Assembly: GCF_002102185.1 (NCBI RefSeq)
Contig: NZ_LQOW01000028.1
Span: 62,001-126,000 of the forward strand
Direction of reading: 5' to 3'
Length of the DNA stretch: 64,000 nt
DNA from: Mycobacterium fragae
GTDB taxonomy: Bacteria; Actinomycetota; Actinomycetes; Mycobacteriales; Mycobacteriaceae
The notes beneath the pieces were generated by a model, which did no database searches, was not told the origin of the DNA, and saw nothing but the letters and a program-made list of their open reading frames with translations. Position numbers and translations under genes: made by a program. Numbering within the stretch: position 1 is the first letter of the stretch; every line of letters starts with the position of its first letter. Positions 20,685-33,455 of the stretch are shown in pieces.

Positions 20685-20814
20685 AGAACCTACTTCCCCG
20701 TGATGGCCCGGCAAGCACGCCCGGGCGCGGTACCCCCGTAGACAACAGTACAAATATCTTGGAGCGCCCGGTTTGTTCACCACGACTGGCCTACACGGAT
20801 GCCATGATGGTGTC

Positions 20815-21420
20815 GTGGCGCAGCACGAGGATCCGGAGGACTATGTCGCCCCCGCCGCGCATCGAGTGCGGGCGGGAACCTTGCTGTTGGCCAACACGGA
20901 TCTGCTCGAGCCCACATTCCGCCGCAGCGTGATCTACGTCGTCGAGCACAACGAGGGCGGAACCCTGGGCGTGGTGCTCAACCGCCCCAGCGAGACCGCC
21001 GTCTATAACGTGTTGCCGCAGTGGGCCAAGCTCGCGGCCAAGCCGAAGACGATGTTCATCGGCGGGCCGGTGAAGCGTGACGCGGCGCTGTGCCTGTCGG
21101 TGCTTCGGGCCGGTGCCGACCCGGACGGCTTACCGGGCATACGGCACGTGGCCGGGCGGATGGTGATGGTCGATCTCGACGCCGACCCCGAGTCGATCGC
21201 CCCGCTGGTGGAGGGGGTGCGAATCTTCGCCGGGTACTCCGGATGGACGATCGGCCAGCTCGAGGGCGAGATCGAGCGCGACGACTGGATTGTGTTATCC
21301 GGGTTGCCGTCTGACGTTTTGGTGCAGCCGAGAGTCGACCTGTGGGGGCGGGTGCTGCGGCGCCAGCCGCTGCCGTTGTCGCTGCTGGCCACCCATCCGA
21401 TCGACGTGAGCCGCAACTAG
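20815..21420 (+). CDS. UPF0301/YqgE (AlgH) family protein
   Basis: A 201-residue protein of the YqgE/AlgH family, orthologue of Rv0038. Diagnostic blocks are [21 protein letters not shown] and the later [12 protein letters not shown] (given here as separate short motifs), IGGPVKRD, and [16 protein letters not shown]. Function is not well established. Start GTG 20815 gives MAQHEDPED, as in the orthologue; the frame is open to 20773 but that extension is unlike the family. Convergent with mtc28, 8 nt apart at the 3' ends. Confidence 0.88.
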   Translation: MAQHEDPEDYVAPAAHRVRAGTLLLANTDLLEPTFRRSVIYVVEHNEGGTLGVVLNRPSETAVYNVLPQWAKLAAKPKTMFIGGPVKRDAALCLSVLRAGADPDGLPGIRHVAGRMVMVDLDADPESIAPLVEGVRIFAGYSGWTIGQLEGEIERDDWIVLSGLPSDVLVQPRVDLWGRVLRRQPLPLSLLATHPIDVSRN

Positions 21421-21427
21421 ACCGCTG

Positions 21428-22345
21428 CTAGTGCGCCGGAGCAGCCGGGTGACCGGCAAGCGGTGCAGGCGCCGGCGTCGCGGGCAGCGGGGCCGTCGGC
21501 GCCGCAGCGGGCGGGTTGGCGGTCGGCACGCTGACCCGGAATCCGTTCACGATGGCGTCGGTGGCCGGCGCCTCGGCGACTGCCTGCGCGGCGTCGGTGG
21601 TCACCGCAAGCGACACCAGGTAGCGGTCGGGGCCCGAGGTCGCGATCACATGACGCCGAGAAGTGTTGAGCGTCATATCGTTCTGGCGATAGGTGCCCTC
21701 GATGATCGCGGACGGGAAGCCGCCGAAATCGGCCAGTGAGGCGTTGGTGGTGCGCCACGCCGGCAGTTGTTGACTGTCGACGTAGCCGTGGGTGATGGCC
21801 TCCCTCGGGTCGAAGTCGCCGATCAGTTTGTACACCACGACTTGGGCATTGGAGGTGTACAGGCTGTTGCTGGCACGGTTGGCGGTGACCACGAACGGGT
21901 CGACGACGTTGGGGTCGGGCACCTGCTTCCATCCGGGCGGCACCGGCAAGGTGATGTCGAGGGCCTTGAAGTTTTGCGGCTGTTGCGCCTGCAGCTGGAC
22001 GTTCTTGGCCTGGAAGTAGTCACGAAGGGTCCCAGACGTGGCAGGCAGCAGCGCCGGCTGCGCCGGGGGCGCCGCGGCCCTCGGCGGGGCCAGCGGGGAC
22101 GAGACCGGCGCCGGCACTGTGGGAGCCGTTCCCGGCATGGCGTTGCCGACCGCGCCCGGGGCGACCGCGACGGCCTGCGGCGCCAGGGGCACGACGGGAG
22201 CCGGGGCGGGAGCCGGAACGGGGTTGGGCCGCGGCGGCAACACCGGTTCCGCCGATGCGGGAGCTCCCGCAACGCCCAGCACACCCAGGGCACCGACGGC
22301 TACACCCGCGACCACTACCCGCCAGCTACGGGCAATCTGTCTCAT
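21428..22345 (-). CDS. mtc28: Secreted proline-rich protein Mtc28 (LpqN/LpqT-like)
   Basis: Secreted antigen, orthologue of Rv0040c. A signal peptide is evident ([20 protein letters not shown]..., cleavage near ASA-E about residue 33). A Pro/Ala-rich spacer spans about 35-110, then a folded domain with [27 protein letters not shown] and [10 protein letters not shown], typical of the LpqN/LpqT family. The C-terminus is again Pro/Ala-rich. The start is ATG 22345; codons further upstream do not encode a signal-peptide-like N-terminus. 305 residues. Confidence 0.9.
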   Translation of the reverse strand: MRQIARSWRVVVAGVAVGALGVLGVAGAPASAEPVLPPRPNPVPAPAPAPVVPLAPQAVAVAPGAVGNAMPGTAPTVPAPVSSPLAPPRAAAPPAQPALLPATSGTLRDYFQAKNVQLQAQQPQNFKALDITLPVPPGWKQVPDPNVVDPFVVTANRASNSLYTSNAQVVVYKLIGDFDPREAITHGYVDSQQLPAWRTTNASLADFGGFPSAIIEGTYRQNDMTLNTSRRHVIATSGPDRYLVSLAVTTDAAQAVAEAPATDAIVNGFRVSVPTANPPAAAPTAPLPATPAPAPLAGHPAAPAH

Positions 22346-22518
22346 GAGAGTCGGTCCTTCCCAGTCGCTCAGATAGCCGACTGTAACCAGGGAAAAGAGC
22401 GGCAACCAGGCCTGGAATGCACCTGGAATCGACCTGGAATCGAGCTGGGATGAAGCCATGATCGGCCCGCGACGTAACCGAGACCATCCTGTGGCCGCGG
22501 GCCCCTTCGCGGCCGCCT

Positions 22519-22533
22519 TATAACCTGTTTGAC
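22519..22533 (+). promoter_or_regulatory. Probable leaderless promoter of leuS
   Basis: TATAAC at 22519-22524 lies 9 nt before the leuS GTG (22534) and there is no Shine-Dalgarno sequence, which together suggest transcription starts at or near the start codon. Immediately upstream GGCCGCG (22493-22499) and CGCGGCC (22508-22514) form a 7-bp inverted repeat across the -35 region. No T-box-like leader is possible with so short a 5' end. Confidence 0.45.
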
Positions 22534-25418
<2,885 letters not shown>

Positions 25419-25422
<4 letters not shown>

Positions 25423-26093
25423 CGAGGGCGCACCACAACCTCGTGCACATGCGCATCCGGCGGGGTGGCCACCACGTCGGCGACCACTGCGGCAACTGTG
25501 TCGGGCCGGAGGAATCGCTCGGGGTCGTATTCGCCGCCCTCGTACGCGACCAGTTCGCGCTGCATATCGGTGTCGACGCGGCCGGGGTAGACGGTGGTGA
25601 CCCGCAGGGCAGACTCGTCGTTGCGCAGCGAATCGGCGAACGCGCGCAGCGCAAACTTGCTGGCCGAATAGGAGGCCATCCCGGGCGAAACCCTGCGCCC
25701 CGACCCGGAGTTGATGAACACCACCTGGCCCTGTGCGTGTCGCAGCGCCGGCAGCAGCGCCAGCGTAAGTGCAACCACGCCAATCACATTGATCTCGAAC
25801 GTGGTGCGCCATTGTTCGGCGGTGGACTCGGCGACAGACCCGGGCATGGACACCCCGGCGTTGTGGACCAGCACGTCGAGCTCGTCGATGGATGCGGCAT
25901 GGGCCGCGATCGCGTCGGTGTCGGTCAAGTCCAGCGGCAGCGTCGTGGCGGCCAGCCGCTCGGCGGTGGCGTCGAGCCCGGGCGAAGGCCGGCCGGCCAG
26001 CAGCAGAGTGTGCGTCGGCGCCAGGGCGGCGGCAATGGCCGAACCGATCCCGCGGCTGGCACCAGTGATGAGTGCGGTTGGCTTGCGCGCCAA
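25419..26093 (-). CDS. Short-chain dehydrogenase/reductase
   Basis: Classical SDR of 224 residues. The cofactor motif TGASRGIG is at 10-17, NAG appears in [12 protein letters not shown], and the catalytic Ser-Tyr-Lys set is seen as [19 protein letters not shown], where YSASK is YxxxK. The substrate is unknown. Only 6 nt separate it from the MarR gene upstream on the same strand, so both are probably one transcription unit, with MarR the likely regulator. Confidence 0.88.
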
Positions 26094-26099
26094 CGACTT

Positions 26100-26594
26100 T
26101 CAGTCCTGTTCGGCGGGCGGGGCGGTCACCGGCTCGCTGGCCGCCAGGCGCTCCAACGGCGCAAGCGCCTTGGTCAGGGTGTCCAGGTCGGACTCGCTGA
26201 GCTGGCTGAGCAACGCGGCCAACGCCGAGATCCGGTTGGTCAGCGACTCGCGGTGCACCGCTAACCCGCGCGGCGTGATGTCAACGAGCACCGCGCGCAG
26301 GTCCGACGGGTCGCGCGAGCGCTTCACCAGGCCGATCTTCTCCAGGCGGCGAATCGCGACGGTAGTCGTTGGCGTGCGGACTCGCTCGTGCGCGGCGAGG
26401 TCGGTCATCCGGATCGGACCCCGATCGAGCAGCGTCACCAGGATGGACAGCTGCGCCAGGGTCAGGTCTCCGGCTGTTGCGGCGCCGGCGCTGGGGTCAC
26501 CGCGGCGCAGGATGGAAAACAGCTTGGCCAGCGTGCGGTGGAGGCCCTCTGCCAGCTGCGTGAGCTCCGGCGCGGTGGCTTCACGTTCCGCCAT
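26100..26594 (-). CDS. MarR family transcriptional regulator, Rv0042c type
   Basis: A 164-residue winged-helix regulator. DLTLAQLSILVTLLDRGPIRMTDLAAHERV followed by RTPTTTVAIRRLEKIGLVKR is the MarR DNA-binding core and wing (quoted here in two short parts). It lies between leuS and an ABC importer as Rv0042c does relative to leuS. A 55-nt gap separates it from the importer ATPase start on the same strand, so autoregulation and control of the SDR downstream are more likely than of the importer. Confidence 0.88.
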   Translation of the reverse strand: MAEREATAPELTQLAEGLHRTLAKLFSILRRGDPSAGAATAGDLTLAQLSILVTLLDRGPIRMTDLAAHERVRTPTTTVAIRRLEKIGLVKRSRDPSDLRAVLVDITPRGLAVHRESLTNRISALAALLSQLSESDLDTLTKALAPLERLAASEPVTAPPAEQD

Positions 26595-26649
26595 AGTTCG
26601 CCAGTCTAACCGATCTTGTGTTCGGCTTACCCGAAAATCGGTTTTGCTG

Positions 26650-27399
26650 TCAAAGCACTTGCGACAAGAATCGCTGCAGCCGCTCGGTTTCCGCCGCCTC
26701 GAAGATCCGATCCGGCGGCCCGGTTTCCACCACCTGACCGTGGTCCATGAAGACCACCGTGTTGGATGTCGACCTGGCGAAACCCATTTCGTGGGTGACG
26801 ACCAGCATCGTCATGCCCTCGTGGGCCAGGTCGGCGATCAGCGCGAGGATGCCCTTGACCAGTTCGGGATCCAGCGCCGACGTCGCCTCGTCGAACAGCA
26901 TTACCTGCGGGGCCATTGCCAGCGCGCGGGCAATCGCGACCCTTTGCTGCTGCCCGCCCGACAGCGCGCCGGGGCGGCTATCGGCCTTGTGTTTCATGCC
27001 CACCCGATCCAGCTGGGCCAGCGCCAGCTCGCGGGCCGCGTCCACGGAGAGGCGCTTAAGCCTGCGCGGCGCCAGCATGACGTTGTCGAGCACGGTGCGG
27101 TGCGGGAAGAGGTTGAAATGCTGGAACACCATCCCAATTCGCTGCCGGAGCCGATTGGGATCGTCGCCCCGCACCGAGCGTCCGTCGAGCAGGATGTCGC
27201 CGCGGTCGGGCTCATACAGCCGGTTCAACACGCGCAGCAGTGTCGACTTGCCGGAGCCCGACGGGCCGATCACCGCCACCGTGCTGCCCGCGGCCGCGTC
27301 GATGTCCACTCCGCGCAGTACCGTGTTGTGACCGAACGACAGGTGAATGTCCTTGCCCGCCAGCGATACCGACTGCGGGCGCTCCAAGCGATCCGTCAC
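26650..27399 (-). CDS. glnQ: Polar amino-acid (glutamine-type) ABC transporter ATPase
   Basis: ATPase of a HisP/GlnQ-type importer, 249 residues. Walker A GPSGSGKST, Q-loop MVFQHFNLFPH, signature LSGGQQQRVAIARAL, Walker B VMLFDEATSALD and the switch His in VVTHEMGFA are all intact. It starts inside the last codons of the membrane component (4-nt overlap at 27396-27399), forming a two-gene transporter. Glutamine or another polar amino acid is the family-level expectation; specificity is not shown by the sequence. Confidence 0.9.
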   Translation of the reverse strand: MTDRLERPQSVSLAGKDIHLSFGHNTVLRGVDIDAAAGSTVAVIGPSGSGKSTLLRVLNRLYEPDRGDILLDGRSVRGDDPNRLRQRIGMVFQHFNLFPHRTVLDNVMLAPRRLKRLSVDAARELALAQLDRVGMKHKADSRPGALSGGQQQRVAIARALAMAPQVMLFDEATSALDPELVKGILALIADLAHEGMTMLVVTHEMGFARSTSNTVVFMDHGQVVETGPPDRIFEAAETERLQRFLSQVL

Positions 27400-29180
27400 G
27401 TCATCTCCTGACTGGTCGTCGAGGCGATCCGGTCGAGTGCGTTCTCCGGCTCAGCAGGAGAGCGGCCGTGGCGCAGCCGGTTGTCGACGAAGTTCACCAG
27501 ATGAGTCAGCGGGATGGTCAATATCAGATAGAAGATCCCCGCGGCCACCAGCGGTGAGAGGCTGCCGGTTTGCGCGTTGAGGTCGCGGCCGACCTGGAAC
27601 AGTTCCCGCTGACCGGCGATCAGGCCGAGGAAGTACACCAGCGCGGAGGCCTTCAGCAGCGCGATGAACTGGTTGACCAGCGCGGGCAATACCCGGCGGA
27701 TTCCCTGCGGTACCACCACCAATCGCATCGAGGTGCGGTAGCTGAGCCCCAACGCCCGCGAGGCCTCCAGCTGACCGGACTCCACGCTTTGAATTCCGGA
27801 GCGGAAAATCTCGCCGACGTAGGCGGCGGCGGTCAAACCCAGCGCCGCGATGCCCAGGGGATACGGGTTGTTGTGGGTCAGCCCGCCCACCACCGGGCCG
27901 AGCCCAAGCCCGATGAGCAGGATGATCACCACTTCGGGCAGGCCGCGGAAGATGTCGGTGTACACCCGCGCCGGCCAACGCAGCCAGCGCACACGCGAGA
28001 TTCCGGCGACCGCCAGCATCATCCCCACGGTCAGGCCGATGATGCTGGCGCTGACGGTCAGGATCAACGTGTTGGGTAAGCCGGTTTTCAGCAGGACGGG
28101 GATGGCCTGCTGGTAGAGGTCCCAGTCGAGGAAGGACTCGCGCAGCTGGGCGAGCGTGGACGTCGGGGCGGGCGGTCCGGCCTTGGGCCGGTGATGGCGC
28201 TCGGCGATTCGGGCGAAGTCCGGCAGATGCGGCGTCTGCGCCGCCTTCGATCCCGGTTTCCAGTCCGGCGGCAGCGGACGCGGAACCCATTCGGAGTAGA
28301 GACCCGACCAGGTGGCGTCATTGATGACCGCGTCCAGCCCCGAGTTCAGCGCGGCGATCAGCGGGCGGTTCTCTTTGGCTACCGCGTAGGCCACGAAGTC
28401 CCCTTCGTTGAACGCGTTGGCGACGATCGCGGCGGGATCCCCGGGCCGCACCGCGTTCATCGCTTCCAGCCCGCCGGCCACCCAGGCATCGATCTGATGG
28501 GTCTTGAGGCTGGTGTAGGCGGTGGTGATGTCGGGGAACTTCACCGGTTGCAGATGCAGCGTCTCGACCACGTAGGCGTCTTGCACGGTGCCCTGAACGA
28601 CACCGATACGCTGCCCGGCCGCGAGGTCGTCGAACCCGGTGATCGGTGAGCCGGGCTGGACCACCAGCGAGGCATAGCCGAAGTCGTAGCCGTTGGTGAA
28701 GTCGACCGTGCGCCGGCGCACGTCGGTGGCCATGATCGATGCCGAGCCGACGTCAAAGCGCCGCGACGCGACCTGGGCGAGCAGGCCGGCGAAGTCGGTG
28801 CCGACGAAGCGGACCTGCAACCCCAGCTTTGCGGCAATGGCCCGCAACAGTTCGTTGTCGAAACCGGTGAACTGCCCGTTGGTGTTGATGCAAGTGTTCG
28901 GCGGCGCCTCGGACAGCGTGCCGACCGTCAGGGTGCCCGGACTGATCAGGCCAAGCGCCCCGACGTCCACCGAATCCAGCGGCTCGACATCCGCGGTCGT
29001 GTACTTGTCTTCGCGAGGACGGGTGGCTTTGGCCAGCTTCGGAGGTAACTCGGTGGCGCTTTGCACCCCGGGCGGGGCGCACTGATTGGGAGCGGCCGTG
29101 GCGGGCGGCGCCGACCCGAGGCCGCACACCATCAGGATCGCCGCGATCAGCGCGACCAGCTTTCCGGCGTTGAGGTTCAT
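27396..29180 (-). CDS. Fused ABC substrate-binding protein and permease
   Basis: One 594-residue polypeptide combines a secreted amino-acid binding protein and a permease. Signal sequence about 1-29 (cleavage near ATAA), type 3-like solute-binding domain about 80-310 (GTLTVGTLSEAPPNTCINTNG, FTGFDNELLRAIAAKLG), a linker, then a permease domain about 360-575 with the EAA-type loop ESGQLEASRALGLSYRTSM and about five membrane helices. GlnP of lactic acid bacteria has a comparable fusion. The binding domain would be tethered outside next to its channel. Paired with the ATPase gene by a 4-nt overlap. Confidence 0.9.
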   Translation of the reverse strand: MNLNAGKLVALIAAILMVCGLGSAPPATAAPNQCAPPGVQSATELPPKLAKATRPREDKYTTADVEPLDSVDVGALGLISPGTLTVGTLSEAPPNTCINTNGQFTGFDNELLRAIAAKLGLQVRFVGTDFAGLLAQVASRRFDVGSASIMATDVRRRTVDFTNGYDFGYASLVVQPGSPITGFDDLAAGQRIGVVQGTVQDAYVVETLHLQPVKFPDITTAYTSLKTHQIDAWVAGGLEAMNAVRPGDPAAIVANAFNEGDFVAYAVAKENRPLIAALNSGLDAVINDATWSGLYSEWVPRPLPPDWKPGSKAAQTPHLPDFARIAERHHRPKAGPPAPTSTLAQLRESFLDWDLYQQAIPVLLKTGLPNTLILTVSASIIGLTVGMMLAVAGISRVRWLRWPARVYTDIFRGLPEVVIILLIGLGLGPVVGGLTHNNPYPLGIAALGLTAAAYVGEIFRSGIQSVESGQLEASRALGLSYRTSMRLVVVPQGIRRVLPALVNQFIALLKASALVYFLGLIAGQRELFQVGRDLNAQTGSLSPLVAAGIFYLILTIPLTHLVNFVDNRLRHGRSPAEPENALDRIASTTSQEMT

Positions 29181-29201
29181 GGCCCCAACCTAACGGCCGG
29201 T

Positions 29202-29879
29202 TCAGAACGCAACCGCGGGCTTTTGCGACGGAGCGAGAACGCGGCGGCGAACCAGTTCGGTCACCATCACCTTCGCCATCAACTCAGCGCAGCCGGCGCA
29301 CGCGGCCCGCGCGGCGTCGGGGTCGCGGCGGTGGATCGCCGCGGTCTCCTCTTCGTAGAACGGCAGCATCTCGACCATCACGTTCGGGTAGCTCTGCAAG
29401 AACGCACGCGGAATCAGGCCCCGCGAGGCGCGAATTGCCGCGCGCAGCCTCGGCCCGGCGTACTCCTCGTTGACGGCGCGCCGATACTCGTGCGCCGCCG
29501 CCTCGAATGCACGAAGCTCCTTCGCATTACGCAGCGCGCGCATCACGGTGTCGAGCCGGCCGAGGATCCGCGGCGTGGGGTTGGCGGCCGCGCGAGCCGA
29601 CGCGAGTCCGTTCAGCACGCCGTGCACCTCGTAGTGTTCGCGGATGGTGTCCTCGTCGAATCGCTCGACGAACGCGCCCCGGTGATATTGCGTGGAAAGC
29701 AGCCCGTCGTGTTCCAGCTGCCCGACGGCTTCCTGAACCGGAACCCGGCTCATCCCCAAGTGCTGGGCGATCTCGTTGCGGTCGACCCGGTCACCGGTGC
29801 GCAGCTTGCCGGTCAGCACCAGGTGGAAGATGTAGGCAACGACCTGATCTTTTTCTTTGGCGCCGTATTTCTTTGGCAT
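29202..29879 (-). CDS. GntR/FadR-type transcriptional regulator, Rv0043c type
   Basis: A 225-residue regulator with an N-terminal GntR winged helix ([29 protein letters not shown]) preceded by a basic [10 protein letters not shown] segment, and an all-helical FCD effector domain (about 85-215) that in FadR-group members often binds a metal plus a carboxylate. It is 21 nt upstream of the importer operon on the same strand, so it probably controls that operon or its own cluster. The helix sequence is quoted from positions 32-60 approximately. Confidence 0.87.
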   Translation of the reverse strand: MPKKYGAKEKDQVVAYIFHLVLTGKLRTGDRVDRNEIAQHLGMSRVPVQEAVGQLEHDGLLSTQYHRGAFVERFDEDTIREHYEVHGVLNGLASARAAANPTPRILGRLDTVMRALRNAKELRAFEAAAHEYRRAVNEEYAGPRLRAAIRASRGLIPRAFLQSYPNVMVEMLPFYEEETAAIHRRDPDAARAACAGCAELMAKVMVTELVRRRVLAPSQKPAVAF

Positions 29880-29896
29880 GTCCGGGGAAGTGGCGG

Positions 29897-30703
29897 CTAG
29901 AGGTTATCGCGCCACCGGCACAATACTTCGGCGGCGCTCAGGTCGTAGTCGGGTCCGGTGGATCCGACGGTCAGCAGGTTCACCCCGAGGCCCGTCAGTG
30001 CTTCGGCGTCGGCGATCAGCTCGGCATGGCCCGCGCGACCGGTCTCCCCACCGACGGCGGCCGAGCGTTCGATGGTATCCGGATCGCGCCCGACCGCGGC
30101 GCAGTGTTCGGCCAGCACGGCCGACTTCGCCGGATAGTCGTCGGCGGTGGTGAAGCTGTGCCACATATCGGCATGCTCGGCGACCAGACGCAGGGTCTTC
30201 TTCTCGCCCCCGCCGCCGATCAGCAACGGAATCTGCCGCGTCGGCGGCGGATTGAGCTTGCCCAGTCGCGATTTGATCCGTGGCAGCGCGGCAGCCAGGT
30301 CGTCGAGACGACTGCCGGCGGTGCCGAACTCGTAGCCGTATTCGGTGTAGTCCTTACGTTTCCAACCCGACCCGATGCCAAGGATCAGACGACCATCGGA
30401 TATGTGGTCGACGGTGCGGGCCATGTCGGCGAGCAGTTCCGGATTGCGGTAGGAATTGCAGGTCACCAGCGCGCCGATTTCGATGCGCGACGTCTGCTCG
30501 GCCCAGGCAGCGAGCATTGTCCAGCATTCGAAATGCGGACCGTCTGGATCGCCGTACAGCGGGAAGAAGTGATCCCAGTTGAACGCGACGTCGACGCCGA
30601 TGTCCTCGCAGCGACGGACCGCGTCACGGATTTTGCGGTATTGGGCAGCATGCTGCGGCTGCAGCTGCACGCCGATACGCACGGAGCGAAGGGAGGAAGT
30701 CAT
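29897..30703 (-). CDS. LLM-class F420-dependent oxidoreductase, Rv0044c type
   Basis: A 268-residue luciferase-like monooxygenase-fold protein. Typical blocks are [11 protein letters not shown] at the start, [41 protein letters not shown] and [23 protein letters not shown], the last being the F420/FMN phosphate-binding region. Mycobacterial members of this clade generally use coenzyme F420; the substrate is unknown. Part of a close-packed minus-strand run from padR to the GntR gene (gaps of 9-18 nt here). Confidence 0.88.
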   Translation of the reverse strand: MTSSLRSVRIGVQLQPQHAAQYRKIRDAVRRCEDIGVDVAFNWDHFFPLYGDPDGPHFECWTMLAAWAEQTSRIEIGALVTCNSYRNPELLADMARTVDHISDGRLILGIGSGWKRKDYTEYGYEFGTAGSRLDDLAAALPRIKSRLGKLNPPPTRQIPLLIGGGGEKKTLRLVAEHADMWHSFTTADDYPAKSAVLAEHCAAVGRDPDTIERSAAVGGETGRAGHAELIADAEALTGLGVNLLTVGSTGPDYDLSAAEVLCRWRDNL

Positions 30704-30712
30704 ACTGCCACG

Positions 30713-31609
30713 TTAGCCGTCGAGCACTGTCCGCACGATGTCGACCAACGCCCGAGGCTGGTCGCTCTGCACAGAATGCCCGGAATTCTCTACGACGTGC
30801 GTGCCACGGAATTGCGATGCACGGCTGGCTAATTCGTCTGCGTCGTCGTCGGTGACGAAGCCCGACTTGCCGCCCCGCACCAGGGTGATCGGCGCGGACA
30901 GCCCGTCGACGATGTCCCACAGGCTGTCGAAATCGGGAACCGTGCGGATCCTGTCGTAACGCCACGTCCAGCGACCGTCGCCCAGCCGACGGGAGTTGTG
31001 AAATACGCCGCGGCGCAACGCTTTCACGTCGCGGTGGGGCGCCGCTGCAGTGGTCGACTCCAACATGGCTTGGAAGCTGTCGAATTCGCGATCGCCGTGC
31101 ATCAAGACCACCGTGCCTTGCTGTTCGGCAGTCAGCTCACTGTGGCGCCGCAACGCCGACGGGGTGACGTCGACAAGGATGAGCTCTTGCAGCAGGTCGG
31201 GTGCGATCGCGCCGAGCCCGATCGCGGTCAGCCCGCCCAGCGACATGCCGACGACGAGATCGGCGGACGGCGCAAGCTCGCGCACTACCGGCGCCAGCGT
31301 GGCGGCGTTGCGCTGCGGGGAGTAGTCGCCGTCGTCGCGCCAGGCCGACCGGCCGTGGCCGGGAAGGTCCAGCGCGAGGGCCGGCTCACCCAGCCCGACG
31401 ATCACGGTGTCCCAGGTGTGCGCGTTCTGCCCGCCGCCGTGCAGGAACACGACCCGCGGTGGGCGCTCGCCCCACTTCAGCGCGCTGATCGCGCCCACGT
31501 CGACCCGTTGCACGACGGGCAGCGGACCGGAAACGCCGGCCTGTTCGGCGTTTTCGTGCAGCAGCGCAAACTCAGGCAGATCAGCGAGCCCGTCGTCAGC
31601 AGTCGCCAC
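30713..31609 (-). CDS. Alpha/beta-hydrolase esterase, Rv0045c type
   Basis: A 298-residue alpha/beta hydrolase of the same length as Rv0045c, an ester hydrolase. Visible: oxyanion-hole region FLHGGGQNAHTWD, nucleophile Ser in GMSLGG, catalytic His in VENSGHSVQSDQP, and an acid probably in the preceding VRGGKSGFVTDDDAD region. No signal peptide. Ten nucleotides separate it from ino1 upstream. Confidence 0.9.
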   Translation of the reverse strand: MATADDGLADLPEFALLHENAEQAGVSGPLPVVQRVDVGAISALKWGERPPRVVFLHGGGQNAHTWDTVIVGLGEPALALDLPGHGRSAWRDDGDYSPQRNAATLAPVVRELAPSADLVVGMSLGGLTAIGLGAIAPDLLQELILVDVTPSALRRHSELTAEQQGTVVLMHGDREFDSFQAMLESTTAAAPHRDVKALRRGVFHNSRRLGDGRWTWRYDRIRTVPDFDSLWDIVDGLSAPITLVRGGKSGFVTDDDADELASRASQFRGTHVVENSGHSVQSDQPRALVDIVRTVLDG

Positions 31610-31619
31610 GGGGCAGCTC

Positions 31620-32723
31620 CTAGCCGACGATGAACTCTTCCAGCTGTGCGCGGGCGATGTCGTCGGGCAGCTGCTTCGGTGGGCTCTTCATCAGATACGC
31701 CGACGCAGGGATCACCGGTCCGCCGATGCCGCGGTCCTTGGCGATCTTGGCGGCCCGCACGGCGTCGATGATGACCCCGGCCGAGTTCGGCGAGTCCCAC
31801 ACCTCGAGCTTGTACTCCAGGTTCAACGGCACGTCGCCGAAGGCACGACCCTCCAGCCGCACGTAGGCCCATTTGCGGTCGTCGAGCCAGCCGACATGGT
31901 CGGACGGGCCGATGTGCACGTCCTTGGTATTGAACTCCCGCTGCACGTTCGACGTGACGGCCTGGGTCTTGGAGATCTTCTTCGACTCCAGGCGCTCACG
32001 CTCGAGCATGTTGAGGAAGTCCATGTTGCCGCCCACGTTGAGCTGCATGGTGCGGTCCAGCTGCACACCGCGGTCCTCGAACAGCTTGGCCATCACTCGG
32101 TGCGTGATCGTCGCGCCGACCTGGCTCTTGATGTCGTCACCGACGATCGGCACTCCGGCGTCGGCGAACTTCTTGGCCCACACCGGGTCCGACGCGATGA
32201 ACACCGGCAGCGCATTGACGAACGCCACGTTGGCGTCGATCGCGCACTGGGCGTAGAACTTGTCGGCCTCTTCCGAGCCCACAGGCAGGTAGGAGACCAG
32301 CACGTCCACCTCTGCGTCGCGCAGCACCTTGACCACGTCGACCGGCTCGACGTCCGAGAGCTCGATGGTGTCCGCGTAGTACTTGCCGATGCCGTCCAAC
32401 GTCGGTCCGCGCTGCACCGTCACGTTGGTGGGCGGCACGTCCGCGATCTTGATGGTGTTGTTTTCGGAGGCGAAAATCGCGTCCGACAAGTCGAATCCGA
32501 CCTTCTTGGCGTCCACGTCGAATGCGGCGACGAACTTCACGTCGCGAACGTGGTACGGCCCGAACCGCACGTGCATCAAGCCAGGCACCGACGATGTCTC
32601 GTCGGCATTCTGGTAATACTCGACGCCCTGTACCAGCGAGGACGCGCAGTTACCGACGCCGACAATCGCGACCCGGATCTCCGGCTGAGCCGCCGGTGCC
32701 CCAAACGGCTTGTGCTCACTCAT
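31620..32723 (-). CDS. ino1: myo-inositol-1-phosphate synthase Ino1
   Basis: Converts glucose-6-phosphate to inositol-1-phosphate, the first step toward phosphatidylinositol, mannosylated lipids and mycothiol. The NAD-binding region is [19 protein letters not shown] near residue 20, and conserved NVGGNMDF and [12 protein letters not shown] blocks of the prokaryotic type are present. 367 residues as in Rv0046c. AAGGAGAA precedes the ATG at 32723. Located just downstream of padR. Confidence 0.96.
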   Translation of the reverse strand: MSEHKPFGAPAAQPEIRVAIVGVGNCASSLVQGVEYYQNADETSSVPGLMHVRFGPYHVRDVKFVAAFDVDAKKVGFDLSDAIFASENNTIKIADVPPTNVTVQRGPTLDGIGKYYADTIELSDVEPVDVVKVLRDAEVDVLVSYLPVGSEEADKFYAQCAIDANVAFVNALPVFIASDPVWAKKFADAGVPIVGDDIKSQVGATITHRVMAKLFEDRGVQLDRTMQLNVGGNMDFLNMLERERLESKKISKTQAVTSNVQREFNTKDVHIGPSDHVGWLDDRKWAYVRLEGRAFGDVPLNLEYKLEVWDSPNSAGVIIDAVRAAKIAKDRGIGGPVIPASAYLMKSPPKQLPDDIARAQLEEFIVG

Positions 32724-32776
32724 ACGGGGTTCTCCTTACTCATACCTCTGTGGTGGATGTTGTCGTTCGCCTGGCT

Positions 32777-33319
32777 CTAGGACTGCTCGGCGCGGCGTTG
32801 CGCTACGCGTTCGGCCGCGATCAACTCGTTGAGCCAATTGACTTCTCGTTCGCTTGACTCCAGCCCGAGTTGATGTAGCTGGCGGGTATAGCGGTCAAGC
32901 GAATTAGTCGCCCGCGCCACTGCTTCACGCAGGCCTTCCCGACGCTCTTCGACCTGCCGACGGCGGCCCTCCAGGATGCGCATCCGCGCTTCGGCGGGAG
33001 TGCGGTTGAAGAATGCCAGGTGCACTCCGAAGCCGTCGTCGGTGTAGTTGTGCGGACCGGTGTCGGCGACCAGCTCGCTGAAGCGCTGCTGGCCGGCTTC
33101 GGTCAATTCGTACACTCGCCGCGCGCGCCGCACCGGCGTCCCGGCCGGGGCGGCGTTCTCGGCGATCAGCCCGTCCGCCTGCATCCGTCGCAGCGCGGGG
33201 TAGAGCGACCCGTAAGAAAAAGCCCGGAACGCCCCCAGTAGACCGGTCAGCCGTTTACGCAGTTCATAGCCATGCATGGGCGACTCGAGCAAGAGTCCCA
33301 GGATGGCAAGCTCCAGCAC
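32777..33319 (-). CDS. PadR family transcriptional regulator, Rv0047c type
   Basis: A 180-residue PadR regulator: winged-helix region LELAILGLLLESPMHGYELRKRL and GSLYPALRRMQADGLI, then a coiled C-terminal dimerisation helix (about 100-180). GTG 33319 is preferred over longer starts because the near-perfect Shine-Dalgarno AAAGGAGGTGA sits 5 nt upstream and the length equals Rv0047c. Inverted repeats upstream (33357-33395) are likely operators, so autoregulation and control of ino1 downstream are plausible. Confidence 0.9.
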   Translation of the reverse strand: MLELAILGLLLESPMHGYELRKRLTGLLGAFRAFSYGSLYPALRRMQADGLIAENAAPAGTPVRRARRVYELTEAGQQRFSELVADTGPHNYTDDGFGVHLAFFNRTPAEARMRILEGRRRQVEERREGLREAVARATNSLDRYTRQLHQLGLESSEREVNWLNELIAAERVAQRRAEQS

Positions 33320-33356
33320 CGAGTCACCTCCTTTGCTCGATCGTTGTGACACTTGA

Positions 33357-33395
33357 TGTGTCGGGACACAGTCTCGCGTCATAGTATCGTCCCGA
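33357..33395. promoter_or_regulatory. Candidate PadR operator region (inverted repeats)
   Basis: TGTGTC (33357-33362) and GACACA (33365-33370) form a 6-bp inverted repeat with a 2-nt centre, preceded by a further GTGACAC. TCGGGAC (33361-33367) also pairs with GTCCCGA (33389-33395). Both lie 38-76 nt upstream of the PadR start, where its promoter must be. Confidence 0.45.
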
Positions 33396-33455
33396 TATAT
33401 TTGCCACCACACCAGCTGGTGTTCGCATCGCGTTCAGCCGGTATTAGCCGAGCGG

